DNA of 64,000 nt from positions 403,501 through 467,500 of the forward strand of contig NZ_CP022260.1 of assembly GCF_003119195.2 (NCBI RefSeq). The letters run 5' to 3'. Numbering within the stretch: position 1 is the first letter of the stretch; each line of letters opens with the position of its first letter. The notes under the pieces are model-generated. The model ran no database searches. It was given only the letters and a program-made list of their open reading frames with translations, and was not told where the DNA came from. The position numbers and the translations under genes are program-made. Origin of the DNA: Azospirillum baldaniorum (GTDB lineage Bacteria; Pseudomonadota; Alphaproteobacteria; Azospirillales; Azospirillaceae). Of this stretch, positions 6,982 through 14,475 are shown in pieces.

Positions 6982-8576
6982 CCGCCATGATGAACCCTAA
7001 GGTCGCGGCTCTGGAATCGGAGATCAACGGCCTGTGCACCATGATCGCCAAACTGGAGGCCATCCCGGAGGATGCCCGGTCGGTGACCAAACAGAAGGAA
7101 CTCGTCGCCGCCCAGACGAAGCGGCGGAAGCTCCAGGAGCAAATCGAGAACATGATGGGCTCGCCCGTCAGCGAGGGCGAGATCCTGACCGCCGAGGACA
7201 GCCTGGAACTGGACCTCCAGGCCCTCCTGAATGAGACGCGGGCTTTCCTGGAGCAGCATGAGGTCTACTACGTCGCCACCGGCAACCTGTTCATCGAGTA
7301 CAACCCGGTCAGTAAGGACTGGACGATCTACCAGGAGCGGGAGTTCAAGGGCTACTACCACCAGTTCAAGGCGGCGAAAAACATGGCCGCCCTCGACATG
7401 GTCATGTGGGACATGGGCCGGAAATTCAAGCGGCTGACCTACACGTTCGACCGCGTCGATTCCGACACCCTCAACCTGATGCGGCGGGACCATTGGCTCC
7501 AGCCGATCCGTGGCCAGGAGCCCCACTGGTTCTTCCATGTCCTGGCCATCGCCCTGGGGGGAGAAAAGGCGGAGAACGTCGAGCACCTGGAGAAGGTGCT
7601 GTCGTTCAAGTACCGGCACCCCGAGGAGTACCGGCTACCCTGTCTGGTGATCTACGGCCAGGGCGGCGTCGGCAAGAGCCTGCTGGCCGAGTTGATCTTC
7701 CCGACCGTCTTCGGGGCGATCCAGGTGAAATCCTGCCGGCCACAGGAGGTCTTGGGCGACTTCAACGACGGCGTCAAGGGCAAGACGGTGGTTCTGCTGA
7801 ACGAGGCGGTGGCCGAGCGGGTGGACATGGAGGCGTTCAAGAACCTGATCCACTCGCCGTACATGACCGTGAACGAGAAGTTCCTGCCGCGATTCCAATG
7901 CGGGAACACGCCCCTCTACATCTGCGGCGGCAACGGCGTCGCCGGTGCGATCAAGCTGGGCGGCGACGAGAGCGACCGCCGGTGGAGCATCATCCGGGTC
8001 ACCCGGTCGCTCGTGACCATCCTGGCCGAGTTCATGGAGGCCATGGAGATGGACCTGGAGGGGTGCCCGTCCTACGCCGCCCTGGCGAAGAAGTGGATCG
8101 ACGACAACAACGCGACGCGGCTCTGCCGGGACCCCGTCGAGGTCGCGAAGTGGCTGGGGTACCTGATCGACAAGCACCAGGAGGAGAGCGTGATCCCGGC
8201 CCTCGACAACACCGACAAGGTTGAGTTGTGGAACACCCAGAAGACCGAGGATCAGGTGGTGTTCGAGCACGTGTTCCTGGTTCCCGAGTTCAGCCACATC
8301 ACCCTAGACACCCTCTACGAGGTCTACAAATGGCAGGCCCGCAAGCACAATCCCGGCGGCACGCTGAAGAAAATCGGGACGATCCGCGAGGCCGGCCTGG
8401 ACTTCCTCCGGAAACACCGGCCGGAAATCGAATACCGGGAGGTGAAGATCGACAAGTCGTCCAAGATGGCGTTTGTCCACCGGCTGTCCGGAACCCGGCT
8501 GGAGGGGAATGACCGGACGTACGTGGACCGTCTGCCGAACGGGTCGGTGACCAATTGTTTCGTCGAATTCCTCTGA
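6978..8576 (+). CDS. DUF5906/SF3-type replicative helicase
   Basis: A 532-residue helicase. An N-terminal coiled coil (residues ~5-65) leads to a D5-like middle domain and a superfamily 3 ATPase core. Its Walker A is GQGGVGKS (~residue 229), Walker B-like strand is KTVVLLNEA, and a sensor Asn lies in PLYICGGNG. A winged-helix-like C-terminus follows. It unwinds DNA at the origin with the primase. ATG 6978 overlaps the primase stop (ATGA), so the upstream in-frame GTG 6966 is unlikely. The iteron region begins at its 3' end, with one more TGTCCGG inside the gene at 8485. Confidence 0.82.
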   Translation: MTAMMNPKVAALESEINGLCTMIAKLEAIPEDARSVTKQKELVAAQTKRRKLQEQIENMMGSPVSEGEILTAEDSLELDLQALLNETRAFLEQHEVYYVATGNLFIEYNPVSKDWTIYQEREFKGYYHQFKAAKNMAALDMVMWDMGRKFKRLTYTFDRVDSDTLNLMRRDHWLQPIRGQEPHWFFHVLAIALGGEKAENVEHLEKVLSFKYRHPEEYRLPCLVIYGQGGVGKSLLAELIFPTVFGAIQVKSCRPQEVLGDFNDGVKGKTVVLLNEAVAERVDMEAFKNLIHSPYMTVNEKFLPRFQCGNTPLYICGGNGVAGAIKLGGDESDRRWSIIRVTRSLVTILAEFMEAMEMDLEGCPSYAALAKKWIDDNNATRLCRDPVEVAKWLGYLIDKHQEESVIPALDNTDKVELWNTQKTEDQVVFEHVFLVPEFSHITLDTLYEVYKWQARKHNPGGTLKKIGTIREAGLDFLRKHRPEIEYREVKIDKSSKMAFVHRLSGTRLEGNDRTYVDRLPNGSVTNCFVEFL

Positions 8577-8590
8577 AGAGGAGGGGCGTC

Positions 8591-8812
8591 TGTCCGGCTT
8601 TTGGAGTACTTGTCCGGGTTTTGGCAACGAAATCCGGACAGCCCAACCCTTTGGGAATCCTCGGCTTGTCCGGAGTTTGTCCGGCTTTTCTCTATTTCTG
8701 TAAACCTAATAAAGAAAGAAGGAGGAATTTTCCTATGGGTGTAGAAAAGACGTTTTGGCTTGTATTATGGGGTTTCCCGGAAATGGTCAACAATCCGGAC
8801 AAACGCCGGACA
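8591..8812. other. Putative replication origin: TGTCCGG iterons around an AT-rich core
   Basis: Seven copies of TGTCCGG or its complement CCGGACA occur in 222 bp. They are at 8591, 8611, 8667 and 8678 on the plus strand and 8634, 8795 and 8806 on the minus. The pairs 8667/8678 and 8795/8806 each have 11-bp (one-turn) spacing and face each other across an AT-rich stretch at ~8688-8760. Iterons plus an AT-rich element beside primase and helicase genes are the expected layout of a phage or plasmid origin. They could alternatively be operator sites. Confidence 0.62.
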
Positions 8813-8839
8813 GCGTGGGATCGGAACGGAGCGACGTGA
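8735..8839 (+). CDS. 34-residue peptide inside the iteron region
   Basis: A very short gene with a near-perfect ribosome binding site (AAGGAGGA ending 9 nt before ATG 8735). It encodes MGVEKTFWLVLWGFPEMV and a basic tail. The stop overlaps the next start as TGATG, so it may serve as a leader peptide that couples translation to the next gene. Two iterons (8795, 8806) lie in its 3' half. No family recognised. Confidence 0.5.
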   Translation: MGVEKTFWLVLWGFPEMVNNPDKRRTAWDRNGAT

Positions 8840-9111
8840 TGGACGAAAACGACGCGGACAGCCTCCGGCCCCACCCACGTTTCTCCCAGGGGCGGCACGG
8901 GTTCGATCCAGGCCCGGCCCCAACGCGGCAGCGGGGCGAGGCCGAGGCCGCCTTCCAGGCCCGACTGTCGGCTTGGGCCGAGGCTGTGCGGGACCACAAC
9001 GAGCGGGCCATGAACCAAGGGTTCCGCCGCCGGGTTTACGGGACCGACGACCCACGGGGCACGGCCATGAAGGAACGAGCCCTGGCCGCCCTGTGGAAAG
9101 GGGCGGAGTGA
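8839..9111 (+). CDS. Small hypothetical protein
   Basis: A 90-residue, mainly helical and charged protein of no known family. The start ATG overlaps the stop of the 34-residue ORF, and that ORF's strong ribosome binding site probably drives both. The N-terminal part is rich in Pro, Gly and Arg and the C-terminal half is an amphipathic helix (FQARLSAWAEAVRDHNERAM). Likely part of the replication operon. Confidence 0.5.
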   Translation: MDENDADSLRPHPRFSQGRHGFDPGPAPTRQRGEAEAAFQARLSAWAEAVRDHNERAMNQGFRRRVYGTDDPRGTAMKERALAALWKGAE

Positions 9112-9150
9112 CCCGAGATGACACCCGCGTCAACGTTCGGCGGCTGGGCC

Positions 9151-9157
9151 TAAATAC
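9151..9157 (+). promoter_or_regulatory. TAAATAC element, copy 3
   Basis: Placed in the 79-bp gap between two genes, 40 bp before ATG 9191. Confidence 0.45.
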
Positions 9158-9190
9158 AACCCGAGACCGCAAAAAACGGACCGACCTCGG

Positions 9191-9646
9191 ATGACCGACG
9201 ACCCCAAGACCACCGCGACCACCGGCGAGCCGACCGCCGCCGTACCGGCCGAACCCGAACGCAAGGGCAAGGCGGCGACGTATTTTTCCTCCACCAATCA
9301 ACCGGCCGTGCGGGGCAAACGGGGCAAGGACAAGCTGTCGCTGATGTTCGACCTCCGGCAGCGACTCGCCGACCTCGACTTCGACATCGCCCACGAGATC
9401 GTCACCACCTACAAGGCGGCCACCACCGTCGGCGACAAGCGGAAGATCCTGGAACTGGTCGCCCGCCACACCCTCCCAACGTACTCGAAGGTAGAGGCCG
9501 AGGTGACGACCAACACGGCCGCTCCAGTCATCATGTGGAGAGACGAATTCGACGCGGCCATCGAGATGGCCCAGGCTGCCCTGGAAGAGGCTGGTCACGT
9601 GATCGACGTCGAATTCACGGAGCAACCCGAGGAGACCAAGTCATGA
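9191..9646 (+). CDS. Hypothetical protein, possible small terminase
   Basis: A 151-residue protein. A disordered Thr/Pro/Ala-rich N-terminus (~45 residues) precedes a helical core (LSLMFDLRQRLADLDFDIAHEIV, DKRKILELVARHTLPTYSK) and an acidic C-terminus. The helical core and its final TLPTYSK resemble some small phage proteins annotated as terminase small subunit-like, but the similarity is weak and it lies 5 kb from the large terminase. It overlaps the next small ORF by ATGA. Treat the terminase idea as a guess. Confidence 0.5.
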   Translation: MTDDPKTTATTGEPTAAVPAEPERKGKAATYFSSTNQPAVRGKRGKDKLSLMFDLRQRLADLDFDIAHEIVTTYKAATTVGDKRKILELVARHTLPTYSKVEAEVTTNTAAPVIMWRDEFDAAIEMAQAALEEAGHVIDVEFTEQPEETKS

Positions 9647-9870
9647 GGTTCCCGCGTCCGCTCCGCCGTGCCCTGAACAGGCCGACCACCTGTGCGTTCT
9701 GCAACAAGGTCAGGTCATACATTCCGGTCAGCATGTACCAGGAGTCGCCGGACCTGGGTGGCCGACCATTCACCGCCGCGAGCGGCCTTGATGCCCCTGA
9801 GGTTGAGAGCGTTGGCGATGCCCTCCAGCGTGGTGACGCCGCCGGCCTGGACCTGCCGGATAATCGGTAG
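9643..9870 (+). CDS. Small Cys-containing ORF, probably truncated by the resolvase cassette
   Basis: ATG 9643 overlaps the preceding stop (ATGA), a good sign of a real start. The first ~27 residues, basic with a CAFC motif, look genuine. From about 9715 the reading frame runs antisense through the 3' end of the resolvase gene, so the remaining residues are unlikely to be native. The gene looks cut short where the resolvase cassette was inserted. Confidence 0.35.
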   Translation: MRFPRPLRRALNRPTTCAFCNKVRSYIPVSMYQESPDLGGRPFTAASGLDAPEVESVGDALQRGDAAGLDLPDNR

Positions 9871-10389
9871 CACGTTGCCGGCCCGCTGAGCGGCCCTGGA
9901 TGCGGCCTGGGCTCGTCCAAGCTCTCCAGCCTCGCTCAGGTTCACCGGGTTGCCCAGCCTAGTCCCGCGGGCTTTGGCGGCCTGCAACGCGGCTTTGGTC
10001 CGCTCGCTGATTTTCCGGGCTTCCCACTCGCCGAACACCGCCCCCATCTGGAGGAAGGCTCGGTCGGCGTCCGGCTGATCGACGCAGATGAAGCGGACCC
10101 CGGCCTCCAACAGGTTCGCGACGAAAGCCACGTTGCGTGCGAGCCTGTCCAGCTTGGCGATCAACAGAACCGCCTTCTGTTTCTTGCACATGGTCAGTGC
10201 TTCGGCCAGCTTCGGGCGAGCACGTTTGCCCGTGCCCGACTCGATCTCGGTGAACTCGCCAATCAAAGACCAGTTGCCACCGTTCAGATACTGAGCAACT
10301 GCGTTGCGTTGTGCTTCCAGTCCTAGACCGCTGCTGCCCTGTTGTTGCGTGCTCACCCTGTAGTACGCAACGAATTTTCCGTTGGCCAT
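9715..10389 (-). CDS. Serine recombinase (resolvase/invertase family)
   Basis: A 224-residue small serine recombinase. Catalytic features are YRVSTQQQ with the nucleophilic Ser (~residue 12), LEAQRNAV, the AKLDRLARN motif with its conserved Arg residues, and FGEWEARKISERTKAAL forming the long E-helix. A C-terminal HTH (TTLEGIANALNLRGIKAARGGEWSATQVRRLL) binds DNA. It catalyses inversion, resolution or transposition-like strand exchange. ATG 10389 has GGAGG 5 nt upstream. It is in reverse orientation within a plus-strand operon next to two membrane/secreted cargo genes, so it probably arrived as a cassette. A good sigma-70 promoter lies immediately upstream. Confidence 0.88.
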   Translation of the reverse strand: MANGKFVAYYRVSTQQQGSSGLGLEAQRNAVAQYLNGGNWSLIGEFTEIESGTGKRARPKLAEALTMCKKQKAVLLIAKLDRLARNVAFVANLLEAGVRFICVDQPDADRAFLQMGAVFGEWEARKISERTKAALQAAKARGTRLGNPVNLSEAGELGRAQAASRAAQRAGNVLPIIRQVQAGGVTTLEGIANALNLRGIKAARGGEWSATQVRRLLVHADRNV

Positions 10390-10411
10390 GGCTGCCTCCA
10401 TTGACTTGACA

Positions 10412-10439
10412 ATTGTAAACCTCCGTTTGCCAATGTCAA
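10412..10439 (-). promoter_or_regulatory. Sigma-70 promoter of the resolvase gene
   Basis: On the minus strand the -35 TTGACA (10439-10434) and -10 TACAAT (10417-10412) are 16 bp apart, and the start codon is about 22 bp beyond. The plus strand also reads TTGACAATTG just inside, making an imperfect inverted repeat over the promoter that could be an autoregulatory site. Confidence 0.7.
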
Positions 10440-10666
10440 ATGGGCGTCCGCCCTACCCTTCGGCCTATGACCTCGGTCGCGAGCCCACCCCCACAGCCCC
10501 CTTGGGCCGGCCGGCCGAGGGGAGGGGTGTCTCCGCGGGGCAAAGACCGAATTCTGAAACAGGGGGGCTGTTCTTACTTTGGGTTGTGGGTTGTGTTGAC
10601 ACAATCCGGAAAACGGGGGCATGGTCGTGGACGCATTATCAACCCGAATAGCATGGGGGAGGGGCC
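10440..10666. other. Intergenic gap between resolvase and membrane gene
   Basis: About 230 bp with no gene. A TTGACA at 10596-10601 could be a -35 for the plus-strand pair downstream, but no matching -10 is found at the right distance. Confidence 0.3.
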
Positions 10667-10984
10667 ATGAACAGTGGACAGCGGGTGGTGGTCCTGAGCG
10701 TCTGCGGAGTGGTGGCTCTTCTGCTTCACATCGCCTACTGGCAATGGGGGTGGGACTCGGATGTGCCATTCCCTCTCAGTCCCGTGGGGATCGGGATGAT
10801 TCCGAAAGACTGGGTGGCGAGCCCCACCTTTGAGTTGAAGCCCTCGAATGACGTTGAACCGGTTTTCGGGGTTTGGGCTCGCACCGCGTTTGACCACGCC
10901 ATCGTAGCCGGTGTGATCGGCCCGGTGCTGCTCATCGGGTTTGGGTTGTTCGTGTATCTGGGGCGGGATCGGGGGCAGTCATGA
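10667..10984 (+). CDS. Two-span membrane protein of the cargo cassette
   Basis: A 105-residue protein with two hydrophobic segments, VVVLSVCGVVALLLHIAYW (~7-25) and AIVAGVIGPVLLIGFGLFVYLG (~77-98), flanking a 50-residue loop likely to face the periplasm. It overlaps the next gene by 4 bp (ATGA). With the secreted partner it may be a lysogenic-conversion or superinfection-exclusion pair. No family recognised. Composition is less GC-rich than the phage structural genes, consistent with transfer. Confidence 0.6.
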   Translation: MNSGQRVVVLSVCGVVALLLHIAYWQWGWDSDVPFPLSPVGIGMIPKDWVASPTFELKPSNDVEPVFGVWARTAFDHAIVAGVIGPVLLIGFGLFVYLGRDRGQS

Positions 10985-11523
10985 AGATCAGAAAGCTGCT
11001 GGGCCTGGGGATCGCCTTGATTTTGGTGAATGAGGCCAAGGCCGAAGACAGGCCATTCCTCGCGGGGTGGGGAACTGTAATCTTTGGCATGCCCCTAGAA
11101 GAGGCCGTACAGAAACTTGGCTCGTCCGCCAAGTTTACCACCGAAGGACACCATGAAATTGTCTATGACCTGACGATCAACGGCGTTCCGTTCCGGGCCT
11201 TTATTACATCGCGGCTGAGGAACAAGAGAGTCGATACCATCCGCCTTCGAGACATGTTAGTCGGTCCGGGCACTTCCGAAACCGAATGCGACACCGGATC
11301 GCGAGTGATCTTGTCGTCCCTGGAGAAGAAGTACGGGAACAAAGTAATCGCGAAAAGTGGCGAAGGGGGTGGGTGGAGAAGTCGAAGCTACTCTTACGTT
11401 TTTGAGAACGCATACATTTCCCACCAGCGAGGTTTCGCCCCCACGATGCCGGCATGCATCCTTGACGTTGTCTACCAGACGCTAGATGCACTCAACGAGG
11501 AAAACAAGGAGGGCAGCTTCTAG
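10981..11523 (+). CDS. Secreted periplasmic protein of the cargo cassette
   Basis: A 180-residue protein with a signal peptide (KIRKLLGLGIALILVNEAKA, cleavage after AKA). The mature domain begins WGTVIFGMPLEEAVQKLG, reminiscent of the strand-helix start of small bacterial periplasmic proteins that bind peptides or metals. Two later Cys (SETECDTGS and MPACIL) could form a disulphide. It is translationally coupled to the membrane gene upstream. Function unknown, with cell-surface modification or exclusion as possibilities. Confidence 0.58.
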   Translation: MKIRKLLGLGIALILVNEAKAEDRPFLAGWGTVIFGMPLEEAVQKLGSSAKFTTEGHHEIVYDLTINGVPFRAFITSRLRNKRVDTIRLRDMLVGPGTSETECDTGSRVILSSLEKKYGNKVIAKSGEGGGWRSRSYSYVFENAYISHQRGFAPTMPACILDVVYQTLDALNEENKEGSF

Positions 11524-11605
11524 GTCCGCCACTCCGTTTTTCCCTGACAAGGACCGCCACGCTGTATCCGAGCTTGCAGCGAGGCAACAAATTTCGAACC
11601 CAGAC

Positions 11606-11612
11606 TAAATAC
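11606..11612 (+). promoter_or_regulatory. TAAATAC element, copy 4
   Basis: Located 28 bp before ATG 11634, immediately after the cargo cassette, where a new transcript would have to start. Confidence 0.5.
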
Positions 11613-11633
11613 CGGAACCGCCATGGAGCCACC

Positions 11634-11834
11634 ATGCAAGATTCCGGCAAGACCTGCTCCCGCTGCAAGACCCAGAGGGCTCTTCTTGAGTTCCCCCGGC
11701 TCAACCACACCCGCGACGGCCGCGGTTCCTGGTGCAAGTTTTGCGTCCGCGACCACAACCGCCTGTCTGGCAACAATGCCCGCCTTGGCCGGGTCCGCCG
11801 GCAGCGACGCAGAGACCAGAAGGACGCCGAATGA
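11634..11834 (+). CDS. Small zinc-ribbon protein
   Basis: A 66-residue basic protein with CSRCKTQRALLEFPR...GSWCKFCVRDHN, a four-Cys zinc-ribbon of the type at the start of HNH-related and small DNA-binding phage proteins. The tail (RVRRQRRRDQKDAE) is strongly basic. It could bind nucleic acid or RNA polymerase. ATG 11634 is preferred over upstream in-frame starts because of its position relative to the TAAATAC element. ATGA overlap with the next gene. Confidence 0.58.
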   Translation: MQDSGKTCSRCKTQRALLEFPRLNHTRDGRGSWCKFCVRDHNRLSGNNARLGRVRRQRRRDQKDAE

Positions 11835-12025
11835 CCGCCGCCTACCGCAGCACCCCCACCGACGCCGCCCGCAAGGTCCTGGACGGCAGCACCGACCCGG
11901 ACGCCCACGTCACCCTGGACAAGATGTCCCGCTCGGCTCGCGGCCGGAAGGAGATGGTCCGGGCATTCGTCGAAGAATTCCGCCGCCGGAATTTTGACTC
12001 TGCCGATGCCGCCCCCGCATCCTGA
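11831..12025 (+). CDS. Small hypothetical protein
   Basis: A 64-residue charged protein coupled to the zinc-ribbon gene through an ATGA overlap. A central basic helix (SRSARGRKEMVRAFVEEFRRRNF) may bind nucleic acid or a partner. Nothing further can be said. Confidence 0.5.
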   Translation: MTAAYRSTPTDAARKVLDGSTDPDAHVTLDKMSRSARGRKEMVRAFVEEFRRRNFDSADAAPAS

Positions 12026-12178
12026 CCTCGAAGCCGGCGGACGCACCATGTCGGGGCGAGCGGTCCCGTCCTTCCCAAGCTGATCTCCCGGAGCCTCCGC
12101 CGGTCCCTCCCGAGGGGTTCCAATGGTAGGGCCAAGGTCAGCCTGGACCGCACCACCATCAACATCCTGGGTATCATC

Positions 12179-12493
12179 ATGACCAACATCACCACCGAAC
12201 ACCGCGAGGCCCTCGGGCCGCTGGTCGAGTTCCTGGACGACACCTACGCCGATCCTGATTTCGACATGCCGATCACGCTGAACAAGACCGGCCTGCCGAT
12301 GCCGCACTCCGCCGCCATCGCGTTCCTCCGGGAGATCGCGGCCGACCGGCCGTGGACGATGGGATTCCGCGTCGGGTCGGCCGGCGAGATCATCCTGGTG
12401 TTCACCCCGCAGAGTGGCCTCGTCGCTGACCTGGAGGCCGCCCTGGCCCAGGATTTCGACCTCCTGTCGGACGTGGTGGCGGGGACCGCCTGA
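12179..12493 (+). CDS. Small hypothetical protein
   Basis: A 104-residue acidic protein with no recognised domain. It has alternating strands and helices (GPLVEFLDDTYADPDF, AAIAFLREIAADRPW, EIILVFTP). It lies 153 bp downstream of the preceding pair and is convergent with the next, minus-strand gene. No clear ribosome binding site is seen. Confidence 0.45.
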   Translation: MTNITTEHREALGPLVEFLDDTYADPDFDMPITLNKTGLPMPHSAAIAFLREIAADRPWTMGFRVGSAGEIILVFTPQSGLVADLEAALAQDFDLLSDVVAGTA

Positions 12494-12511
12494 GCGGCGG
12501 CCCCGTCAGTT

Positions 12512-13384
12512 TCAAAAGAGCCGTCCCTGGGTCTGCTGGGCCGGGGTGTGGTCGAGGACTTCTTCAATCGTGTACTCGGCCCGCAGTTTGCCGCCGGCCT
12601 GCTTTTGCGTGGTCCGGAGTTTGACCAGCATGACATCGCCGCGTCCGAACCGTTCCTCACCCCGCTCGACCCGGCCGAGGAAGTCCAAGTCCTCAATTTG
12701 GGCGGAGAAGTGGTTCCGTCCGTCCGTGAACCTCCACCGGGTTTTGCCTTGCAACACCGCGGTGCCGACGGACAAGTAGACCTCGGCGGTGTTTTCGATC
12801 AGGATATTCGAGGCATCAATGGGCACGAAGCTCTGGGCCTCCTCCCGATTGATGTTTGCGACCTCTTGGCTGTCCACCATGATCTTGACCTCATCGGCTG
12901 ACCGCTCAAGAGGTCGCTTCACAAATTTCTGGGCAGCCCGACTGACTTCCTTGTTCTCAAGGACCAAGTTGACGGTCAACTGGCCAATGTTGATCACCTG
13001 ACCCGTATTGTTCTCAACGTATACGCTGCCGTGATCGGCTTTCTTGATACTCGCGGGCGGCTGACCGCCGAGGTGCTTCAGCAGTTTGATGCACTCGGTC
13101 AAGACCTTGATGAGGTCCATGGGCGATACGGAGGGAGGCCAGACGGAGGCCAACATCCCGGCCCCCTCGACCAGGAACTTGAAGACGAACTCAAATTCGA
13201 CGCTGCCGTGGTGGATGCCCCGCACGGCACTCTGCACCTGGGCTTCTTTCCCACCGTAGACCGCCTCCGCCAAGCGGCGGGTGAAGTCGGCGAAGCCCCG
13301 GATGGATTCCGCAGCCTCATGGGCGTCCATCTCGCCGAATTTGGCACTCAATCCGTCGTACTTCAGGACGATGACCTGTTCCAT
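12512..13384 (-). CDS. Accessory protein of unknown function (DUF7946-like N-terminus)
   Basis: A 290-residue cytoplasmic protein. The N-terminal ~110 residues (VLKYDGLSAKFGEMDAHEAAESIRGF, HHGSVEFEFVFKFLVEGAG) recall a bacterial family of unknown function in which a substrate-like 'G-x-x-A...D-x-x-x-A-A-x-x-I-x-G-F' motif is followed by a beta-rich domain. The middle has VYVENNTGQVINIGQLTVNL, and the C-terminal part is beta-rich (VMLVKLRTTQKQ). It is a minus-strand monocistron between plus-strand operons, typical of a moron or defence gene. The family link is from memory and is tentative. Confidence 0.5.
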   Translation of the reverse strand: MEQVIVLKYDGLSAKFGEMDAHEAAESIRGFADFTRRLAEAVYGGKEAQVQSAVRGIHHGSVEFEFVFKFLVEGAGMLASVWPPSVSPMDLIKVLTECIKLLKHLGGQPPASIKKADHGSVYVENNTGQVINIGQLTVNLVLENKEVSRAAQKFVKRPLERSADEVKIMVDSQEVANINREEAQSFVPIDASNILIENTAEVYLSVGTAVLQGKTRWRFTDGRNHFSAQIEDLDFLGRVERGEERFGRGDVMLVKLRTTQKQAGGKLRAEYTIEEVLDHTPAQQTQGRLF

Positions 13385-13597
13385 AGGCACCCCTTTCGTC
13401 ACCATCCGACATTGCCACTTTCGGACGACGCGGGAAAGGCGGTTGTGCCGTCCACCACGATCACACTTTTGAGTTCCGGACCTGCTCGCCGCAGCTTGGG
13501 CTATCGGCCAGACCTTCGGATCTGGAATTTTGCTTTTCGCCTTCGCCCCCGGTCAGGATGCCCTTACCCCCCGGCATCTCACCATCGACGGATCAAC
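13385..13597. other. Divergent intergenic region
   Basis: 213 bp between two divergently transcribed genes, which should hold promoters in both directions. No TAAATAC copy is present and no clear -35/-10 pair is seen. Confidence 0.3.
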
Positions 13598-14068
13598 ATG
13601 ACCGACAACACCATCGACAATCGCATCACCCTGAAGCTGCTCGAAGCCGTCCGCCAGAAGGCCGCCAGTGCGGCCGAATCCCACCGGCGGGAGGAGCAGG
13701 AGGCCGACGACCGCAAGAGCCGCCAGCGGGCGGCCCGCGAGGCCCAGGAGTGGAGTATTCAGGTCCAGTACGAGGAAGTGCTCCAGACCGCCGAGTACTT
13801 CTTCAACCGGATGGCTGACACCTACGGGCTCACCCACGGCGACATCATCATCCGGGACATCGAGGGCAGCATGGAGGTCAGCGTGATGGGCTATCCGGCC
13901 GTCCTGACCGTGCCGTACCGGCCCTGGGCCGAGACCGCCCCGCGGATCGACGAGTTCCTCTCCCGCCTGCGGCCGGCCAAGCTGGAGGAAACCATCAAGC
14001 AGGCGTTCAACGCCGGGTTGGCGAACATCCAGGCGATCCGGGCCTCCAAGATCAACGTCGCGGGTTAA
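13598..14068 (+). CDS. Hypothetical protein with N-terminal coiled coil
   Basis: A 156-residue protein. Residues ~10-60 are a highly charged coiled coil (KLLEAVRQKAASAAESHRRE). The rest is a mixed domain ending in helices (IDEFLSRLRPAKLEETIKQAF). It lies just upstream of the terminase region but lacks an obvious HTH, so small terminase is possible but unsupported. ATG 13598 was chosen as the first start giving MTDNTIDNRITLK. Its stop TAA is the first triplet of a TAAATAC copy. Confidence 0.5.
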   Translation: MTDNTIDNRITLKLLEAVRQKAASAAESHRREEQEADDRKSRQRAAREAQEWSIQVQYEEVLQTAEYFFNRMADTYGLTHGDIIIRDIEGSMEVSVMGYPAVLTVPYRPWAETAPRIDEFLSRLRPAKLEETIKQAFNAGLANIQAIRASKINVAG

Positions 14069-14072
14069 ATAC
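14066..14072 (+). promoter_or_regulatory. TAAATAC element, copy 5
   Basis: Shares its TAA with the stop codon of the preceding gene and starts the long untranslated stretch before the terminase. Confidence 0.45.
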
Positions 14073-14142
14073 CCCCAAGGGCGGGTGCCCGATTCCGCCT
14101 CCGCCCTCGACTCCTCACGGTAGACCTGCGTGTGCGAACTGA

Positions 14143-14175
14143 ACCCACGGGTCTCCCGGCCCGTGGGTCTCTTTC
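14143..14175 (+). terminator. Intrinsic terminator before the late operon
   Basis: Stem ACCCACGGG (14143-14151) pairs with CCCGTGGGT (14160-14168) and is followed by CTCTTTCT. A TAAATAC copy begins 5 bp later, a stop-then-restart arrangement. Confidence 0.7.
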
Positions 14176-14179
14176 TGGG

Positions 14180-14186
14180 TAAATAC
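14180..14186 (+). promoter_or_regulatory. TAAATAC element, copy 6
   Basis: Within GGGTAAATACCC directly after the terminator. Candidate main late promoter, with a ~290-nt leader to the terminase start. Confidence 0.5.
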
Positions 14187-14447
14187 CCCACGAACCATCC
14201 ACCGCCGCGTCCCCAGGGTTCCGCCGGCCGATCCTCGAAGTGTTCCTGCCCAAGCCGCGGTGGAGTGAGCGAAAGCTCGGTTTGGTCATGGGTTACAAGG
14301 TGCACAGGCTGGCACTTCCCTTCCAGATATAAGTACTGGCGGGCTGCTGTTCTTGACCGGCGGGCTGCTCCTCGTCGGGAGGATGCCTCCTCCTCTTGCA
14401 CTCCTTTGTGCCCATGACGGCTGCTCAAGGCGTCCTCCCGATCCCCA

Positions 14448-14475
14448 TTCGGTAAATACGGCGAGTATTACCGAA
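14448..14475 (+). promoter_or_regulatory. TAAATAC copy 7 inside a hairpin at the terminase ribosome binding site
   Basis: TTCGGTAAATAC (14448-14459) can pair with GTATTACCGAA (14465-14475) with one bulged A. The 3' arm touches the AAGGGA ribosome binding site, 8 nt before ATG 14484. A transcript started just after the heptamer (14453-14459) would lack the 5' arm and leave the site open, while read-through RNA would not. Confidence 0.5.

Noticed and set aside
10596..10601. TTGACA as a sigma-70 promoter for the membrane/secreted pair
   Set aside because: No -10-like hexamer 16-18 bp downstream.
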